From Escherichia sp. ESNIH1 (lineage in GTDB: Bacteria; Pseudomonadota; Gammaproteobacteria; Enterobacterales; Enterobacteriaceae), in contig PQKR01000005.1 of the NCBI GenBank assembly GCA_002918705.1, positions 62,001 through 126,000 of the forward strand: a stretch of DNA of 64,000 bases. Direction: 5' to 3'. A program made the position numbers and the translations under genes. Every line of letters starts with the position of its first letter. The first letter of the stretch is position 1. The notes below the pieces were generated by a model. It ran no database searches and was not told the origin of the DNA. It worked only from the letters and a program-made list of their open reading frames with translations. Shown one piece after another: positions 24,149 through 32,837 of this stretch.

Positions 24149-24670
24149 TTATTTATTAATCACATCAATAGTGCTGGCCACCACGCCGTTGAGCGGCTGG
24201 TCGATATCCACAATTAATACGTCAGCCTCGTCCGCGCCCGGCTCTTCCAGCGCTTCAAACTGGGTCACCAGCATCTGCGTTTTAAAGAAGTGGCCTTTAC
24301 GCGCCTTCAGACGGGCTTCGATCACGTCGAAATCACCCTTCAGGTAGATAAAGGAGAGGTTTGGGTTGCCGTCGCGCAGCAGATCACGGTAGCGTTTTTT
24401 CAGTGCGGAGCAGACGATCAGCGACACTTTGTTAGTGCGCTGCATAGCGAAAGCGGCATCGTTCAGCGCCTGCAACCAGGGTTTGCGGTCATCATCGTTC
24501 AGCGGCTCGCCAGCGGCCATTTTGGTGATGTTGCTGCGCGGATGCAGAAAGTCGCCATCCAGGAAGGCGGCGTGAAGCTGATAGGCTACTTCGCTGGCAA
24601 CGGCGGATTTACCACTGCCGGATACGCCCATCAGGACATAGACGTGGTGATCGTGATTAGTCGTGCTCAA
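24149..24670 (-). CDS. gntK: Gluconokinase, thermoresistant type (TTG start)
   Basis: GntK phosphorylates D-gluconate to 6-phosphogluconate with ATP. The P-loop MGVSGSGKSAVAS is at residues 14-26, followed by FLDGDFLHPRSN and NDDDRKPWL. The start used is TTG at 24670: it is preceded at the right distance by GGGAG and gives the family N-terminus (STTNHDHH). Another in-frame TTG at 24691 lies upstream of that ribosome-binding site and is less likely. The product is 173 residues, against about 175 in E. coli. It follows gntR by 137 bases and precedes gntU. Confidence 0.95.
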   Translation of the reverse strand: MSTTNHDHHVYVLMGVSGSGKSAVASEVAYQLHAAFLDGDFLHPRSNITKMAAGEPLNDDDRKPWLQALNDAAFAMQRTNKVSLIVCSALKKRYRDLLRDGNPNLSFIYLKGDFDVIEARLKARKGHFFKTQMLVTQFEALEEPGADEADVLIVDIDQPLNGVVASTIDVINK

Positions 24671-24700
24671 AGGTCGCTCCCACAGAGACAAAAGGTAGAT

Positions 24701-24728
24701 TGTTACGGGTAACAGTTATCGGTAACAT
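24701..24728. promoter_or_regulatory. Two GntR operators before gntK
   Basis: TGTTACGGGTAACA at 24701-24714 and AGTTATCGGTAACAT at 24714-24728 are adjoining palindromes of the ATGTTACCGGTAACAT type bound by GntR. They lie 31-58 bases upstream of the gntK start codon, in the gap after gntR, as expected for gluconate-inducible gntKU. Confidence 0.75.
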
Positions 24729-24807
24729 TTTCCTGCCGGGGCTAGTGAGAAGCAATAACCGGCGGCCTCAGAAGTGAATAAGTGTGAGCTACTTCAAATT
24801 TGTCAGA

Positions 24808-25803
24808 CTAAATAGATCCACCTGGTGACAAAGTGAAACCTAAATCTAACATTTTCGGCGTCACGACTTCACCACGAATGCGCGCCAGCAGGCGCTCGGC
24901 ACCAATACGCCCCATGCGTTCACGCGGCGTCAGCACACTTGCCAACTGAGGCTCCATCACCTGGCCGATATCATGGCCGTGAAAACCGGCAATCGCCATA
25001 TCATCCGGGATCTTCAGCCCTAAGCGCTGGCACTCAAAGGCCGCGCCCACCGCAAGATCATCGTTGGTACAAAAAATACCGTTGAGCTGCGGATACTCGC
25101 GGCGCGCCTGGCGCATCAGTTCAATACCGGATGAGTACGAGGAGGACTGCTCCATCATGACGCTGTACGGCGTCAGGCCTGCATCACGCATCGCCTGCTC
25201 ATACCCCTGCTGTTTGATAATAGTACGTTCGTCGAGACGTGCACCGAGATAGGCGACGTGGCGATGGCCGCGGGCAACGATCGCGGCGGTCATCTGGCGG
25301 GCGGCCTCAAAGTTATCAAAGCCCACGGCGATGTCGAGGCACGGCGAGCGGCTGTCCATCAGCTCCACCACCGGGATCCCCGCCACCTCGATCATCTTTA
25401 GCGTGCGCGGAGTGTGGCTGCGCTCGGTGAGGATCAGGCCATCAATGTTCCACGACAGCATCGACTCCAGCCGCTCCTCCTCCATCTCCGGCTTGTAGCC
25501 GTAGTGGGCCAGCATGGTCTGGTAGCCATAAGCATCGGTGACGCTTTCAATTCCGCGCAGCACTTCGGCGAATACCTGGTTGGTCAGAGAGGGCAGCAGC
25601 ACGCCGATAGCGCGACTGGTAGCGTTAGAGAGAATGTCAGGTGCGCGATTAGGAATGTAGCCCAGCTCGTCCAGCACCGCTGCGATTTTGCCACGCAGCG
25701 CTACGGAGACTTGCTCCGGGTTGCGTAAAAAACGGCTGACGGTCATTTTGGTTACGCCAACGCGATCTGCAACGTCCTGAAGTACGGGTCTTTTCTTTTT
25801 CAT
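24808..25803 (-). CDS. gntR: Gluconate repressor GntR (LacI family)
   Basis: GntR represses gluconate uptake and catabolism genes and is released by gluconate. The 331-residue protein has a LacI-type helix-turn-helix at residues 8-27 (LQDVADRVGVTKMTVSRFLR), the hinge LGYIPNRAPDILSNATSRAIG, and a periplasmic-binding-protein-like effector domain containing GIFCTNDDLAVGAAFE. It precedes gntK on the same strand. Its own promoter should lie in the 101-base gap to yhhW, which also holds an inverted repeat at 25856-25889. Confidence 0.97.
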   Translation of the reverse strand: MKKKRPVLQDVADRVGVTKMTVSRFLRNPEQVSVALRGKIAAVLDELGYIPNRAPDILSNATSRAIGVLLPSLTNQVFAEVLRGIESVTDAYGYQTMLAHYGYKPEMEEERLESMLSWNIDGLILTERSHTPRTLKMIEVAGIPVVELMDSRSPCLDIAVGFDNFEAARQMTAAIVARGHRHVAYLGARLDERTIIKQQGYEQAMRDAGLTPYSVMMEQSSSYSSGIELMRQARREYPQLNGIFCTNDDLAVGAAFECQRLGLKIPDDMAIAGFHGHDIGQVMEPQLASVLTPRERMGRIGAERLLARIRGEVVTPKMLDLGFTLSPGGSI

Positions 25804-25855
25804 CGTCCTGAGCGGGGTAAACGGGAAAACATTTTTTTAGTTTACCACGACGCAG

Positions 25856-25889
25856 GCGCAACCTCGCCGCTGATAAGGAGAGGTTGCGC
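25856..25889. other. Inverted repeat in the gntR-yhhW gap
   Basis: A perfect 10-bp inverted repeat, GCGCAACCTC and GAGGTTGCGC, surrounds a 14-base loop. No clear T-run follows on either strand. It could help end yhhW transcription or shape the gntR leader. Confidence 0.6.
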
Positions 25890-25904
25890 ACTTTATTTAA
25901 CACA

Positions 25905-26600
25905 TTATACCGGCGGCAGGTCGAACAGCAGGATTTCACTGTCGCTGTCAGCGTGAATCGACAGCGCCTGCTCGTCCCAGATAGCCAGTCCGTCGGCGGT
26001 GACGGCGGTGGTTCCGTTGACAGAGACGCTACCCTTCACGACCTGGACCCAGACTTTGCGTCCGGCGGCAATCTGATAATCCCCCTGCTCATCTTTCAAC
26101 AGCGCCCAGCGGGAGAGCTCCATATCCTGGTTCACCTTCAGCGAACCGTCGCGGGCATCCGGAGAGAGCACCAGCTGGCGGCCCTGAGCGGCGTCAAAGC
26201 GGCGCTGCTCGTAGCGCGGCGTGATACCGGTTTTTTCTGGAATGATCCAGATTTGATACAGGTGCAGACGTTCGGTTTCGCTCGGGTTGTACTCCGAGTG
26301 GCGAACCCCGGTCCCGGCGCTCATGATCTGGAACTCACCGGCAGGCACCTGCTCTTTGTTGCCCATGCTGTCCTGATGCTCAACCGTCCCTTCCAGCACG
26401 TAGGTCAGGATCTCCATATCTTTATGGGGATGGGTACCGAAGCCCTGGCCTGCGTCGATCACGTCGTCGTTAATGACGCGCAGCGCAGAGAAACCCATAA
26501 AGTTCGCATCGTAGTAGTTGGCAAAAGAGAAGGTATGCCATGAGTCCAGCCAACCATGATTTGCATGACCACGTTCATTTGCTTTGCGTAAGAAAATCAT
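25905..26600 (-). CDS. yhhW: Pirin-family protein, quercetin 2,3-dioxygenase type
   Basis: YhhW belongs to the bicupin pirin family; the E. coli protein has quercetin dioxygenase activity in vitro and its natural substrate is unknown. The 231-residue protein has the metal-ligand pattern in GFGTHPHKDMEILTYVLEG and MSAGTGVRHSEYNPSE, whose histidines and glutamate coordinate the metal in the N-terminal cupin. The C-terminal cupin is degenerate, ending SEILLFDLPPV. It follows yhhX by 122 bases on the same strand. Confidence 0.95.
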   Translation of the reverse strand: MIFLRKANERGHANHGWLDSWHTFSFANYYDANFMGFSALRVINDDVIDAGQGFGTHPHKDMEILTYVLEGTVEHQDSMGNKEQVPAGEFQIMSAGTGVRHSEYNPSETERLHLYQIWIIPEKTGITPRYEQRRFDAAQGRQLVLSPDARDGSLKVNQDMELSRWALLKDEQGDYQIAAGRKVWVQVVKGSVSVNGTTAVTADGLAIWDEQALSIHADSDSEILLFDLPPV

Positions 26601-26722
26601 TTTTTCACCCCCGTCTGTTTTCGATGGAGTAAGTGTGTACCCGATCGACCCAGGATGATAGAGGGTGAAAATTGACTCCTCTGTTCAAAAATTATGAACA
26701 ACTTGTTAACCAGCAAAAATCC

Positions 26723-27760
26723 TTATTTTGCGAGGGTTACCGTGGCAGGTGCGGCCTGCTCAAACCCGCGTTCGAGGATCTCAAGATTGGTTAACACCTC
26801 AGATTCCTTGATGTAGTTTTCTGCCCCTTCTGTCAGGGTGGCATAGAGGGCATCGTAGACGCGGCCATAGTCGCCTGGCTCCGGCTGCCACTCTTCGCGC
26901 ACCGTCTCTCCGGCGTCGTTAAGGTACGCCAGCGTCGCCAGCGTGTCGTCGGCAGCAAACCCTGGCTCACCCGGCATGATATTGGCCTTCAGGCTGGTCT
27001 CCTGCTGGTCAATCCCGTACTTGATAAACGAGCCGCGGGTACCGTGGATAATAAATTTCGGGTAGTCGATTTTGACATAGTGGCTGGTCTTCACAATCGC
27101 CTTCAGGTCGCCGTAGAAGAGCTGCGCTTCAAAGGTGTCGTCCGGGTTGGCCTTGTTGCGCAGGCTGCGGATGTCATAGGAGACATGGTCCGGGCGGCCA
27201 AACAGAGAGATGATCTGATCCAGGGTATGTACGCCGAGGCCAAAAAACATGCCGTCCTGCGGCAGGCCCGGTTTGGTCTCCGCTACCGGGCGGAAGTAGT
27301 CGATATGGCTCTCAATTTCGACAATCTCACCCAGCTTGCCGCTCTCAATGGCTTTTTTCGCCGTCAGGAAGCAGCTGTCAAAGCGACGGTTCTGGTATGG
27401 GGTAACGGTGAGGCCTTTGCTTTTTGCCAGCTCGAACAGAGTAATGGCCTCAGCCATCGAAGGAGTAAAGGGTTTCTCTACCAGTACGTTTTTACCCGCT
27501 TCCAGGGCGCGTTTAGCGTACTCAAAGTGGCTGTCGGCGTGGGTACAGACGATCACCAGCTTCACCTGCGGATCGTTGAGCACCTCATCGAGATCGCTGG
27601 TGAAATGGATGTGCTGATACTGAGGATACTGCTCTTCCGGCTTGGGATGGCGGCGGAAGATATGCGCCACGTGCCAGCTCGCTTTGCGGTTGAGAACGTA
27701 GGGAAGATGGTAGCGGGTGGTGCTTTTACCAAAGCCAATAAATGCGCAGTGCAGAGTCAT
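26723..27760 (-). CDS. yhhX: Gfo/Idh/MocA-family oxidoreductase YhhX
   Basis: YhhX is a predicted NAD(P)-dependent sugar-type oxidoreductase of unknown substrate. The 345-residue protein has an N-terminal Rossmann segment (CAFIGFGKSTTRYHLPYVL), the VIVCTHADSHFEYAKRALEAG strand region and the EKPFTPSMAEA motif whose lysine is catalytic in the family. The C-terminal half is the alpha/beta substrate domain. It has the E. coli length and sits next to ryhB as in E. coli. A link to iron status is only positional. Confidence 0.95.
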   Translation of the reverse strand: MTLHCAFIGFGKSTTRYHLPYVLNRKASWHVAHIFRRHPKPEEQYPQYQHIHFTSDLDEVLNDPQVKLVIVCTHADSHFEYAKRALEAGKNVLVEKPFTPSMAEAITLFELAKSKGLTVTPYQNRRFDSCFLTAKKAIESGKLGEIVEIESHIDYFRPVAETKPGLPQDGMFFGLGVHTLDQIISLFGRPDHVSYDIRSLRNKANPDDTFEAQLFYGDLKAIVKTSHYVKIDYPKFIIHGTRGSFIKYGIDQQETSLKANIMPGEPGFAADDTLATLAYLNDAGETVREEWQPEPGDYGRVYDALYATLTEGAENYIKESEVLTNLEILERGFEQAAPATVTLAK

Positions 27761-27824
27761 GGATCAGTCCTTTTGTTAAATCACTGTCCATAACCATAGC
27801 GCAAAGTTGCGTGCGGCAACACGC

Positions 27825-27857
27825 CCGATGGCGCTGCGCTTATCGGGCCTACAACAC
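27825..27857. repeat. REP unit upstream of yhhX
   Basis: A palindromic unit (GCCCGATGGCGCTGCGC with TTATCGGGCCTAC) lies 65 bases upstream of the yhhX start. Confidence 0.75.
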
Positions 27858-27879
27858 CCGCAATGAACCCTCAACCGTC

Positions 27880-27990
27880 GGCGTCGCAGCCAGTTTGTTC
27901 ACGGCAAGCGCGCAACAACCGGAGCGTACTTAATGTACGTGAGGATTGTGAGCACTTCCCGAGGACAAAATGGCAAGTAAGCCAGGTTGA
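27880..27990. repeat. Possible dispersed intergenic repeat
   Basis: The stretch contains CAACCGGAGCGTACTTAATG and CGTGAGGATTGTGAGCACTT, sequences that I recall recurring in intergenic regions of enterobacterial chromosomes. It includes the short palindrome GTACTTAATGTAC. I cannot name the repeat family with certainty. No second copy was noticed in this window. Confidence 0.35.
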
Positions 27991-27999
27991 TACATAGCC

Positions 28000-28092
28000 A
28001 AAAAAAAAGCCAGCATAGGCTGGCTAAGATAATACTGGAAGCAATGTGAGCAATGTCGTGCTTTCAGGTTCACCGTAGCATCCCCTGAACGC
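28000..28092 (-). ncRNA. ryhB: RyhB iron-responsive small RNA
   Basis: RyhB is the Hfq-dependent antisense RNA that down-regulates iron-using proteins when iron is scarce. The minus strand from about 28092 reads GCGTTCAGG, then AACCTGAAAGCACGACATTG, the pairing core GCTCACATTGCTTCCAGTAT, and ends in a terminator hairpin (AGCCAGC, loop CTAT, GCTGGCT) followed by nine Ts. The core is identical to my memory of E. coli RyhB, while the 5' segment differs. Its place between yhhX and yhhY is also the E. coli one. Predicted length is about 92 nt. Confidence 0.95.
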
Positions 28093-28128
28093 ATAGCAAT
28101 AATAATCATTATCATTCGCACTTGTCTA
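28093..28128 (-). promoter_or_regulatory. ryhB promoter with Fur box
   Basis: On the minus strand TAGACA (-35) and TATTAT (-10) are 18 bases apart, with the -10 seven bases from the predicted start at 28092. A Fur box (GATAATGATTATTATT and flanks, plus-strand 28098-28116) covers the spacer and the -10, so iron-loaded Fur should block transcription. Confidence 0.88.
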
Positions 28129-28215
28129 ATACTTTTTGCAAAAAATGGCAGTTGACGAAAATTTTGAATTCCCGGATGGTGGAGAGGAGTCTTAACTAAC
28201 TGAGGATAGAGGAAA

Positions 28216-28704
28216 ATGAGTGAGATAGTGATACGCCACGTCGAAGCCCGCGATGCCGAGCCATTACGCCTGATGTCAGCGCAGCCGGAGATGTATCACC
28301 ATCTACTACAGCTACCCTACCCTTCACAAGAGCTTTGGCAGGAGCGGGTTAAGCCCCAGCCCGGGCGCCGCATGCTGGTGGCCACCATTGATGGGGAAGT
28401 GGCCGGGCATATTGGCATCCACGTTGAGCAGAACCCGCGCCGCAGCCACGCGGCAGAGTTTGGCCTTGCCGTCTCACCCGCCTTTCGTCAGCGGGGCGTC
28501 GCCAGCGCCCTGATGAAAGCGATGATTGATGTTTGCGAGAACTGGCTGCGCATCGAGCGGATTGAGCTATCGGTGTATGCCGACAACGAAGCCGCTATTG
28601 CGCTCTACCGTAAGCATGGCTTTGAGATCGAAGGCACCGCCAGGAAGTACGCTCTGCGCAACGGCGAGCTGGTGGACTCCTACTTTATGGCACGGATGAA
28701 ATAA
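28216..28704 (+). CDS. yhhY: GNAT-family N-acetyltransferase YhhY
   Basis: YhhY acetylates the alpha-amino group of certain free amino acids or dipeptides according to work on the E. coli protein. The 162-residue protein is a single GNAT domain with the acetyl-CoA pyrophosphate loop in VSPAFRQRGVASALMKAM (about residues 88-105) and the late ALYRKHGFEIEGTARKYALR segment. ATG 28216 follows GAGGATAGAGGAAA. It is monocistronic. Compared with E. coli, the genes that follow it (yhhZ, yrhA, yrhB region) are absent and ggt comes next. Confidence 0.94.
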   Translation: MSEIVIRHVEARDAEPLRLMSAQPEMYHHLLQLPYPSQELWQERVKPQPGRRMLVATIDGEVAGHIGIHVEQNPRRSHAAEFGLAVSPAFRQRGVASALMKAMIDVCENWLRIERIELSVYADNEAAIALYRKHGFEIEGTARKYALRNGELVDSYFMARMK

Positions 28705-28708
28705 ACCA

Positions 28709-28790
28709 TTGCCCGGTGGCGCTGCGCTTACCGGGCCTACGTTTCGTGCCGTTGTAGGCCGGGTCAGGCGAAGCCGCCACCCGGCCTACA
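28709..28790. repeat. REP pair between yhhY and ggt
   Basis: Two inverted units (TTGCCCGGTGGCGCTGCG and GTAGGCCGGGTCAGGCG) occupy the whole convergent gap. Confidence 0.85.
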
Positions 28791-28792
28791 GA

Positions 28793-30541
28793 TCAATACC
28801 CTGCCGTTAAGTCATCCACCGAACGCGGATCCGACGCGCCATACAGCGCCCCGTCCTCGCCCACCATAATGCTCTGGGTACTGCCCATCGCCTCCTTCAG
28901 CGCCACTTTCTGTCCCTTCTGCTCCAGCATTTTCAGCGTATCCGGGCTAAAGCCCTTCTCCACGCGCAGCTCGTCCGGCAGCCACTGATGATGGAAGCGC
29001 GGAGCGTTAGTCGCTTCGGCGACGTTCATTTTAAAATCGATGCTGTTAACGACCATTTGCAGCACGGTTGTGATAATACGGCTGCCGCCCGGGCTGCCGG
29101 TCACCAGCCAGGTCTTACCATCTTTCGCGACGATGGTTGGCGACATCGACGAAAGCGGACGCTTGTTTGGACCCACGGCGTTGGCATCGCCACCCACCAG
29201 CCCGTAGACGTTCGGCACGCCCGGCTTGGCTGAGAAGTCATCCATCTCATTGTTAAGCAGAATGCCAGTGTTGCCCGCCACGATCCCTGAGCCAAAGGTG
29301 GTGTTCAGCGTGTAGGTCACCGCTACCGCATTGCCCTCTTTATCCACCACGGAGAAGTGGGTGGTCTGATTACTCTCGTACGGCTCTAGCTTACCGGGGC
29401 GGATCTGGCTCGACGGCTTCGCCTTGTTGACGTCGATCTGCTGGGCAATGGATTTGGCATACTCTTTACTGGTCAACGCCTGCCACGGCACTTTGACAAA
29501 GTCCGGATCGCCCAGGTACTCCGAGCGATCGGCGTAGGCGTACTTCTCTGCCTCGGCCATCACCTGCATGGCGTCCGCGCTGCCAAAGCCATATTTCGCC
29601 AGGTCGAAGTTTTCAAGAATATTGAGGATCTGCACGATGTGGATCCCCCCTGAGGAGGGCGGCGGCATAGAGAAGACCTGATAGCCACGGTAGTCGCCGC
29701 TGATCGGCGTACGCTCTACCGCCCGGTAGGCTGCCAGATCCTCTTTGGTAATCAGGCCGCCGTTCTTGCTCATCTCCTGGGCGATCTGATCGGCAATTGC
29801 CCCCTTATAGAAAGCGTCCGGCCCCAGCTCGGCAATCATCTCCAGGCTCTTCGCCAGATTAGCCTGCACCAGCTTGTCGCCCTTCTTCAGCGGCTCGCCA
29901 TTTTTCCAGAAGATCGCCTTGCTGTTGTCGTGATTGGGCAAAACTTCGCTGCCGTAGGTTTTCAGATCCTCCGCCAGGCCGTCGTTAACCGTAAAGCCTT
30001 GTCGAGCCAGCTTGATGGCGGGCTGCACTACCTTATTCAGCGGCAGCGTACCGTACTTCTCCAGCGCTAATGAGAAACCCGCCACCGTGCCGGGAGTACC
30101 GGTTGCCAGATGAGAGGTGAGAGATTTTTTACTGTCCGGATTACCCTGCTCGTCGAGGAACATATCCCGGCTGGCCTGGGCGGGTGCCATCTCGCGAAAA
30201 TCGATGGCGGTGGTGGTACCGTCTTTGGTTCGCAGCAGCATAAATCCGCCGCCGCCGAGGTTTCCGGCCTGCGGATGGGTCACCGCCAGCGCGTAGCCCA
30301 CCGCTACGGCGGCATCTACCGCGTTACCGCCCTGCTTTAGAATATCAACACCCACGCGTGTCGCGGCGGCATCCACCGACGCCACCATCCCCTGCTGCTC
30401 ACGCACCGGATGGAAGGTATCGGCTTCAACGCCGTAGGAGACGGGGGGCGCTTCCGGCTGCGGCGCGGCAGCCACGCCAAAACAGCTTCCGGCGACCAGC
30501 GCCGCGATAGCGGCCCAGCGCGCAAAGTTAGGCTTACTCAT
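28793..30541 (-). CDS. ggt: Gamma-glutamyltransferase, periplasmic
   Basis: GGT hydrolyses or transfers the gamma-glutamyl group of glutathione in the periplasm. The 582-residue precursor has a signal peptide ending around SCFGVAAA. Autocleavage should occur before the threonine that follows ESNQ in ESNQTTHFSVVDKEG (about residue 393), giving large and small subunits. The lid and oxyanion motifs NPDSKKSLTSHLATGTPG and TGSPGGSRIITTVLQ are present. GTG at 30544 lies directly before the chosen ATG 30541; the GGAG at eight to nine bases favours the ATG. Confidence 0.97.
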   Translation of the reverse strand: MSKPNFARWAAIAALVAGSCFGVAAAPQPEAPPVSYGVEADTFHPVREQQGMVASVDAAATRVGVDILKQGGNAVDAAVAVGYALAVTHPQAGNLGGGGFMLLRTKDGTTTAIDFREMAPAQASRDMFLDEQGNPDSKKSLTSHLATGTPGTVAGFSLALEKYGTLPLNKVVQPAIKLARQGFTVNDGLAEDLKTYGSEVLPNHDNSKAIFWKNGEPLKKGDKLVQANLAKSLEMIAELGPDAFYKGAIADQIAQEMSKNGGLITKEDLAAYRAVERTPISGDYRGYQVFSMPPPSSGGIHIVQILNILENFDLAKYGFGSADAMQVMAEAEKYAYADRSEYLGDPDFVKVPWQALTSKEYAKSIAQQIDVNKAKPSSQIRPGKLEPYESNQTTHFSVVDKEGNAVAVTYTLNTTFGSGIVAGNTGILLNNEMDDFSAKPGVPNVYGLVGGDANAVGPNKRPLSSMSPTIVAKDGKTWLVTGSPGGSRIITTVLQMVVNSIDFKMNVAEATNAPRFHHQWLPDELRVEKGFSPDTLKMLEQKGQKVALKEAMGSTQSIMVGEDGALYGASDPRSVDDLTAGY

Positions 30542-30663
30542 CACTATTCTCCAGGAAAAATGGCTGATATTGCTGCTTAATCCTGGTTCACAACGCTAAA
30601 AAACGCACAGTCTTAGCGCTGAGCAAGTAAACTTAAATGATCCACCTACAGGAGGAAATAACG

Positions 30664-31029
30664 ATGAAACGCCTCTTATCTCTGGCTTTACTGCTGCCGC
30701 TTAGCGCTTTCGCGCAGCCGATTAATACCATCAATAACCCGAACCAGCCGGGGTATCAAATCCCCAGCCAGCAGCGGATGCAGACCCAAATGCTGAATCA
30801 GCAAAGCCAGCGGAAAGGCATGCTGAACCAGCAGCTTCAGACCCAGACGCGCATGCAGCAGCAGCACCTGGAGTCGCAGATCAATAACAACTCCCAGCGC
30901 ATGCTGGATCCGCAGCCGGGTATGCTGGATAACAGCCGTGAACAGATGCTGCCTAACAATAGCGGCAGCATGCTGCACCCGTCCAGCACGCCACAGCCCA
31001 CTATTCCCCTGAAGACAATGAGTCCCTAG
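30664..31029 (+). CDS. yhhA: YhhA, exported Gln/Met-rich protein (DUF2756)
   Basis: YhhA is a small exported protein of unknown function. The 121-residue product starts [18 protein letters not shown], a clear signal peptide with a likely AFA/Q cleavage, and is preceded by a strong AGGAGG sequence. The mature part is about one quarter glutamine, is rich in methionine and asparagine, lacks cysteine, and repeats an ML motif (GMLNQQ, RMLDPQ, GMLDNS, EQMLPN, GSMLHP). It is divergent from ggt, and its stop overlaps the ugpQ stop by four bases. An in-frame ATG at 30637 would run through the ribosome-binding site and is rejected. Confidence 0.9.
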   Translation: MKRLLSLALLLPLSAFAQPINTINNPNQPGYQIPSQQRMQTQMLNQQSQRKGMLNQQLQTQTRMQQQHLESQINNNSQRMLDPQPGMLDNSREQMLPNNSGSMLHPSSTPQPTIPLKTMSP

Positions 31030-31766
31030 GGCTGAAAATCCGGACCAATAGTGTCGATGCGATCGGTACAGATGCAGTCGACGCCCCAGCGTAGCAGCTC
31101 TGCCGCCCGCTGGGGCTGGTTGACGGTGTAGACCAGAATACGCAGCCCGGCGGCTTTGATCTCTGCCGTCCGTTGCGCGTCAAGCAGCTTGTGGTTAAGG
31201 TGTAGCGAGACGCAGCCCAGACGCGCCGTCAGCTCGCGCCAGTCGTTACGCCACGCGTCCAGCAGCAGGCCCCGCGGCAGCGCCGGTGCGGCCTGCTGCG
31301 CCGCCTCCAGGGCATCAATGTCAAATGAGGAGAGCAGCGGCGGCGTCATGCCCTGCCAAAGCGCTCGCGCCGCCAGCGCCACCGTTTTTCCCGTTAGCGG
31401 CCCGGTGCCGGTGGTCGGCTTGATCTCAATATTAGCCATCATGCCATGCTGGCGGCAGCGCTCCGCCACCTGCGACAGCAGCGGCAGCGGCTCGCCCTTA
31501 AACTCACCGCTAAACCAGCTCCCCGCATCCACCTTCAGCAGATCGCTCCACGGCAGATCGCCCGCTACGCCCCAGCCGTTGCTGGTGCGCTCAAGGTTAT
31601 CGTCGTGCAGCAGAAAGATCTCTCCGTCACGGGAGAGCTTGACGTCAAACTCGATCATGGTATGACCGAGGCGTGCGCCGGTATCGATGCCCGCGAGGGT
31701 ATTCTCCGGGGCCAGCTTGCCGCCGCCGCGATGGGCGACGACTGCGGGATAAGGCCAGTGACTCAT
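31026..31766 (-). CDS. ugpQ: Glycerophosphodiester phosphodiesterase, cytoplasmic
   Basis: UgpQ hydrolyses imported glycerophosphodiesters to sn-glycerol 3-phosphate and an alcohol. The 246-residue protein is a TIM-barrel GDPD domain with [18 protein letters not shown] near the N-terminus and [20 protein letters not shown], which carry the catalytic histidines and metal-binding acids. Its ATG overlaps the ugpC stop (ATGA), making it the last gene of ugpBAECQ. It is convergent with yhhA. Confidence 0.97.
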   Translation of the reverse strand: MSHWPYPAVVAHRGGGKLAPENTLAGIDTGARLGHTMIEFDVKLSRDGEIFLLHDDNLERTSNGWGVAGDLPWSDLLKVDAGSWFSGEFKGEPLPLLSQVAERCRQHGMMANIEIKPTTGTGPLTGKTVALAARALWQGMTPPLLSSFDIDALEAAQQAAPALPRGLLLDAWRNDWRELTARLGCVSLHLNHKLLDAQRTAEIKAAGLRILVYTVNQPQRAAELLRWGVDCICTDRIDTIGPDFQP

Positions 31767-32836
31767 ATGCGTTGTCCTGTTTCACCGTCAAAAAGGTGCA
31801 GGTGGCTCTCGGGCATGTTCAGCCACAGCGTGCTGCCCGGCGCCGGGCGATCGTGATGCGGCAGCCGCACCACCAGCTTCTGCTCGCCCCAGCGGCCGTG
31901 GGCCAGGTTATCCGCACCCAGCATCTCCAGGGTATCCATCACCAGCGGGATGCCCCCTGCGGATTGTGAGCTTAGCGTAATATGCTCCGGGCGGATACCC
32001 AGCGTCATCTTACGCCCGGCGTAGCCACGGTAGTACCAGTTGATGGGCAGCGCCATACCGCTCTCCAGCTCAAAGTGGTCGCCAGAGATGCTGATGCGCC
32101 CGTCCAGCAGGTTCATCGCCGGGCTGCCGATAAAGCTTGCCACAAAACGGCTGGCCGGTTTCTCATACACTTCCACCGGCGTGCCAATCTGCTCCGCCAC
32201 GCCCTTGTTCATCACCATCACCCGCTGCGCCAGGGTCATCGCCTCCACCTGATCGTGGGTGACGTAGAGCGAGGTGGTCTTCAGGCGGCGGTGCAGCTGC
32301 TGGAGTTCGAGACGCATCTGGACGCGCAGCTTGGCATCGAGGTTGGAGAGCGGCTCATCAAACAGAAAGACGGCGGGATCGCGGACAATCGCCCGGCCCA
32401 TCGCCACCCGCTGGCGCTGGCCGCCGGAGAGCTCGCGCGGGCGGCGTTTGAGCAAGTTCTCCAGCTCCAGAATGCGCGCTGCCTCTTTTACCCGCTCGGC
32501 GATGTGCGCTTTGCCCATGCCGCGAATTTTTAAACCCCACGCCATATTCTCCTCCACGCTCATGTGTGGATAGAGGGCATAGTTCTGGAACACCATGGCG
32601 ATGCCGCGCTCCTTCGGCTCCATCTCGGTTACCCGCTGGCGATCGATCCAGACATCGCCGCTGGTGACCCGCTCAAGCCCGGCCACCATACGCAGCAGGG
32701 TCGATTTGCCGCAGCCGGAGGGGCCGACCATCACAATAAATTCCCCGTCCGACACGTCCAGCGTCAGGGGTTGGATCACCTGGGTCTTGCCGCCGTCCCA
32801 GCTTTTGCTTACTGCCTGTAGTTTGAGTCCTGACAT
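31763..32836 (-). CDS. ugpC: Glycerol-3-phosphate ABC transporter ATP-binding protein
   Basis: UgpC is the ATPase of the Ugp importer. The protein is 357 residues from ATG 32836 ([16 protein letters not shown]). Walker A is GPSGCGKST at residues 38-46, the signature is [14 protein letters not shown] and Walker B is [16 protein letters not shown]. The C-terminal part is a MalK-like OB/regulatory domain. An upstream ATG at 32848 is inside ugpE and not preferred. ugpC begins one base after the ugpE stop. Confidence 0.97.
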   Translation of the reverse strand: MSGLKLQAVSKSWDGGKTQVIQPLTLDVSDGEFIVMVGPSGCGKSTLLRMVAGLERVTSGDVWIDRQRVTEMEPKERGIAMVFQNYALYPHMSVEENMAWGLKIRGMGKAHIAERVKEAARILELENLLKRRPRELSGGQRQRVAMGRAIVRDPAVFLFDEPLSNLDAKLRVQMRLELQQLHRRLKTTSLYVTHDQVEAMTLAQRVMVMNKGVAEQIGTPVEVYEKPASRFVASFIGSPAMNLLDGRISISGDHFELESGMALPINWYYRGYAGRKMTLGIRPEHITLSSQSAGGIPLVMDTLEMLGADNLAHGRWGEQKLVVRLPHHDRPAPGSTLWLNMPESHLHLFDGETGQRI

Positions 32837-32837
32837 C

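Noticed and set aside
27930-28121. A 63-codon minus-strand open frame over ryhB
   Set aside because: It overlaps the sRNA and its promoter, has no ribosome-binding site, and its sequence is simply the translated RyhB region.
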